From JBBIWA01 sp037439425 (GTDB lineage: Bacteria; Acidobacteriota; Blastocatellia; RBC074): DNA of 6,672 bases. Of this stretch, positions 4,562-6,672 are shown in pieces. A program made the translations under genes and the position numbers. The stretch lies in the NCBI GenBank assembly GCA_037439425.1, contig JBBIWA010000130.1, forward strand, positions 1-6,672. The letters are read 5' to 3'. A model generated the notes under the pieces. It had not been told where the DNA came from, did no database searches, and saw only the letters and a program-made list of their open reading frames with translations. The number at the start of each line of letters is the position of its first letter. Within the stretch, counting starts at the first letter, position 1.

Positions 4562-6283
4562 TTAGTGAACTTCGTAGGGTGATTTTGCCGCTTTGCTCTT
4601 CGTCGCCTCATAGACTACTTCGCCATTGATTACCGTCATGACGCAGCTGGTCTTGAGGATCTCTGCTTCGGGGATCTTCATGATGTCCTGCGACAGCACG
4701 GTCAGATCAGCCAGCTTACCCTCTTCGATACTGCCTCTGACCTTTTCCTCAAAAGCGCCATAGGCAGCCCAGAGGGTGAACATCTTGAGCGCTTGCTCGC
4801 GCGAGACAGCCTGTTCCGGATGCCAGCCTTCACCGGAAAATCCCTTCATATCCTTGCGCGCTACCGCAGCATAAAATTCGATCATCGGTTCGCCGCGCTC
4901 AACCGGCGCATCCGAGCCGCCCGGAATGATCGAACCAGATTTCAGAAAACTCTGCCAGGCATAAGCTCCTTCCAGTCGCTTCAAGCCGAGGCGACTGACA
5001 GCGAAGTGCAGGTCGCTGATGGCGTGCGAAGGCTGCATCGAAGGCAACACGCCCAGTTGCGCGAAGCGCGGAATATCGTCGGGATGGACGATCTGCGCGT
5101 GCTCGACGCGCCAGCGCGGCTCTTTGACCTTTCGTTCCTGGGGCGGGACATTTTTAAATGCCTTCTCAAAGATATTGAGAATTTCGCGATTGGCACGGTC
5201 ACCGATGGCGTGCACCCAAAGCTGAACGCCTTTGCGCAACGCTTCCTCGAACATTGGCAGCAGCTCTTCTTCTTTCCACTTGAGGAAGCCAGCCGTGTGG
5301 TGATCGGAGTATTTCTCCAACAGCGCTGCCCCCTTTGATCCCAGCGCGCCATCGAAGCTCACCTTGATGCCGCGATTGGTAAAGCGCCCATCGAAGGCAT
5401 CCAGGGTCGGCCCCTCGGCCAGCAAGCGCTTCGTGTCATCGCTCGGCCCGCGCACCGCGTTGTAGATGCGCAGTTTGATCTTGCCCTGCTCGTAGAGCCT
5501 CTTGATCAGTTCAACCTCGCGGAAGCTATTTCCCGGAATATGCACCTGCGTCCAGCCGAGTTCCAGGCTGCGCTGCACGCCAAGTAGCAGGGCCTGCTCG
5601 CTCTCTTCCTCGCTGCGCGCCGGAATGTGTTTGGTGATGAGCGCCTGAGCGTTATCCAGAAACATGCCGTTCGGCTCGCCAGTCTTTTTATCGCGCATGA
5701 TCTCGCCGCCGAATGGGTCGGGGGTATTTTTATCAATGCCCGCCAGGCGAATCGCTGCGCTGTTAGCGACTGCGCCGTGACCATCAGCGCGCGTCAAATA
5801 GACCGGATTGTTGGGCGCAATCTTGTCCAGGTCCCAGCGAGTGGGAAAAGCCTGCGGCTTCCAGAAGGTTTCAATCCAGCCGCGACCTGTCACCCATTCC
5901 CCCGGCTTGGCTTTGTCAACACGGGCTTTGACCCTGGCCAGAAAATCTTCCAGACTGGTCGTGCCTTCCAGATTCAAGTTCAACTCGCGAGCGCCAACGC
6001 CGCTCAAATGGCAGTGCGCATCGGCTAAGCCAGGAACGACCGTCTGCCCCTTCAGATCAATGACCTGCGTGGCAGCGCCTTGATACCTGGCGATCTCAGC
6101 ATTGGAGCCAACAAAGATGATCTTGCCTTGCTTGACAGCTATCGCTTCGGCAGTGGGCTGGTTCTCATTCACCGTATAGATATTGCCGTTTTTGAAGATC
6201 ACATCAGCCTCTTGCTCGGCTACCACACAGCCTTGCGCCAGACCGAAGATAGTTAGCAAACACAGAAGCAATTTGATTCTCAT
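4562..6283 (-). CDS. Exported amidohydrolase, YtcJ / amidohydrolase-3 family
   Basis: The 573-residue protein is a full-length metal-dependent hydrolase of the amidohydrolase superfamily, acting on an unknown amide or related C-N bond. Visible metal-site candidates are H90 and H92 (ADAHCHL), K307 (IKVSFDG), H358 (WVHAIGDRA), H395 (RVEHAQ) and D458 (GGSDAPV). The composite N- and C-terminal beta-sandwich is marked by DVIFKNGNIYTV (27-38) and LADLTVLSQDI (524-534) with VINGEVVYEA near the end. I start at 6283 rather than the longer frame at 6505. Here an AGGAG site (6293-6297, minus strand) has 9 nt spacing and the product begins with a signal peptide, MRIKLLLCLLTIFGLAQGC. C19 could be a lipobox Cys although Gln at -2 is atypical; signal peptidase I cleavage after VVA is the alternative. 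It is divergent from the zinc-ribbon gene. Substrate cannot be inferred from context. Confidence 0.93.
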   Translation of the reverse strand: MRIKLLLCLLTIFGLAQGCVVAEQEADVIFKNGNIYTVNENQPTAEAIAVKQGKIIFVGSNAEIARYQGAATQVIDLKGQTVVPGLADAHCHLSGVGARELNLNLEGTTSLEDFLARVKARVDKAKPGEWVTGRGWIETFWKPQAFPTRWDLDKIAPNNPVYLTRADGHGAVANSAAIRLAGIDKNTPDPFGGEIMRDKKTGEPNGMFLDNAQALITKHIPARSEEESEQALLLGVQRSLELGWTQVHIPGNSFREVELIKRLYEQGKIKLRIYNAVRGPSDDTKRLLAEGPTLDAFDGRFTNRGIKVSFDGALGSKGAALLEKYSDHHTAGFLKWKEEELLPMFEEALRKGVQLWVHAIGDRANREILNIFEKAFKNVPPQERKVKEPRWRVEHAQIVHPDDIPRFAQLGVLPSMQPSHAISDLHFAVSRLGLKRLEGAYAWQSFLKSGSIIPGGSDAPVERGEPMIEFYAAVARKDMKGFSGEGWHPEQAVSREQALKMFTLWAAYGAFEEKVRGSIEEGKLADLTVLSQDIMKIPEAEILKTSCVMTVINGEVVYEATKSKAAKSPYEVH

Positions 6284-6304
6284 CTGGTTTCTCTCCTTCC
6301 TATT

Positions 6305-6339
6305 ACTACTTGTGACTACTTGATCAGTGGTCAATAGTC
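6305..6339 (-). promoter_or_regulatory. Direct repeat and bulged palindrome just upstream of the amidohydrolase ribosome site
   Basis: ACTACTTG occurs at 6305-6312 and again at 6315-6322, ten bases apart. The second copy is also the left arm of GACTA-c-TTGA (6314-6323), which pairs with TCAA-TAGTC (6331-6339) around a 7-nt loop. This lies immediately upstream of the ribosome binding site (6293-6297). It could be a protein site or a translational hairpin; nothing else in the window carries the motif. Confidence 0.3.
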
Positions 6340-6477
6340 CATGGCCAGTTGCGCGGTTATCGGCAGCAGCGGGCCTTGAGAAGAATGCTCCCTGGCGCAG
6401 CTTACTTGCCAGATGCGGGCCGTGTCTTTTGTGCCACTGACAACGGACTGCTAACAGGGGTTGAAAATACAACTTGC

Positions 6478-6505
6478 ATTTTGACACGTTGGGAGCTTTT
6501 GTCAA
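6478..6505 (-). promoter_or_regulatory. Possible amidohydrolase promoter within an inverted TTGACA pair
   Basis: On the minus strand TTGACA (6505-6500) is followed after 16 nt by CAAAAT (6483-6478), a perfect -35 with a 4/6 -10. The + strand also has TTGACA at 6481-6486, so the two hexamers form an inverted pair 13 nt apart. The + hexamer has no good -10 partner. The implied amidohydrolase leader would be about 190 nt. Confidence 0.3.
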
Positions 6506-6553
6506 TGAGCCCAGGATGGTGAATTTATGATGGCGGTCTGCGCGCTTTTCCTC

Positions 6554-6559
6554 TATACT
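6554..6559 (+). promoter_or_regulatory. Possible -10 element for the zinc-ribbon gene
   Basis: TATACT lies 48 nt upstream of the ATG at 6608 and fits a -10 hexamer at five of six positions. At 17 nt spacing the -35 region reads TGGCGG, which is poor. A weak or activator-dependent promoter is possible. Apart from this and the two sites listed at 6305-6339 and 6478-6505, the 324-bp intergenic region (6284-6607) shows nothing I can name. Confidence 0.3.
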
Positions 6560-6607
6560 TATCTCACCCCTTTACCTTCCCGACCACCAACTTGCTAGGA
6601 GAAGTCT

Positions 6608-6672
6608 ATGACGCGCTGCACACAATGTTTCAGCGAACTGCTCGAGCTGGCTGTCTTTTGCCCCCGCTGCGG
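6608..6672 (+). CDS. N-terminus of a zinc-ribbon protein, cut by the window edge
   Basis: Twenty-one codons are visible. They begin MTRCTQC and reach FCPRC, with the next codon starting GG, so Gly is expected. The C-x-x-C pairs at C4/C7 and C18/C21 form a treble of knuckles typical of a zinc ribbon placed at the N-terminus of many otherwise unrelated bacterial proteins. The start is supported by AGGAG (6597-6601) six bases upstream. It is divergent from the amidohydrolase. The function depends on the missing part. Confidence 0.75.
   Translation, partial: MTRCTQCFSELLELAVFCPRC

Noticed and set aside
4793..5338. Long + strand open frame within the amidohydrolase
   Set aside because: It is antisense to the conserved metal-site region of an intact, well-recognised gene.
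6284..6505. N-terminal extension of the amidohydrolase to a start at 6505
   Set aside because: The extra 74 residues lack family resemblance and would bury the signal peptide; the start at 6283 has its own ribosome site.
6461..6509. Promoter for the zinc-ribbon gene using TTGACA at 6481
   Set aside because: The expected -10 region reads AATGAG or similar at 16-18 nt spacing, so only the -35 fits.

Overview
The window reads as a moderately GC-rich chromosomal segment of a Gram-negative-type bacterium. Two products carry N-terminal export signals, one a clear lipoprotein signal and one with a possible lipobox, and nothing suggests phage or plasmid. The phylum cannot be fixed from sequence alone. 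The gene mix (stand-alone receiver protein, periplasmic amidohydrolase, IS4-type transposase of a kind I associate with Planctomycetes and Acidobacteriota) makes one of those groups a reasonable but weak guess.

Layout from left to right. Bases 1-249 hold a leader with three small stem-loops and no convincing gene. A single-domain response regulator (250-639, +) ends in a candidate G-U-containing terminator. A ROK-fold protein (695-1762, -) is convergent with it and has lost most of the sugar-kinase signature residues. It is divergent from an FKBP-type prolyl isomerase lipoprotein (2001-2531, +), which has a good sigma70-like promoter at 1886-1914.

From about 2530 to 4560 there is no intact gene. 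The centre of this gap (2835-4337) is a decayed insertion sequence. It has 17-bp perfect terminal inverted repeats, a near-perfect 8-bp flanking direct repeat, and the frame-shifted remains of an IS4-type (YREK) transposase on the minus strand. The transposase remnant is interrupted by a tandem array of 61-66-bp units with palindromic cores (3714-3980). A second, 28-nt palindromic segment sits inside the YREK motif. Outside the IS ends lies another inverted pair of motifs (2750-2768 and 4338-4356), each followed by the same 10 bases in direct orientation.

The right part is an exported amidohydrolase of the YtcJ/amidohydrolase-3 type (4562-6283, -). A 324-bp divergent intergenic region separates it from the first 21 codons of a zinc-ribbon protein (6608 to the window edge, +).

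The intact genes do not form an operon: orientations alternate and each has its own ribosome binding site. I see no defence, secretion or biosynthetic system. The items most worth a second look are the signature-poor ROK protein and the palindromic tandem array inside the dead IS.
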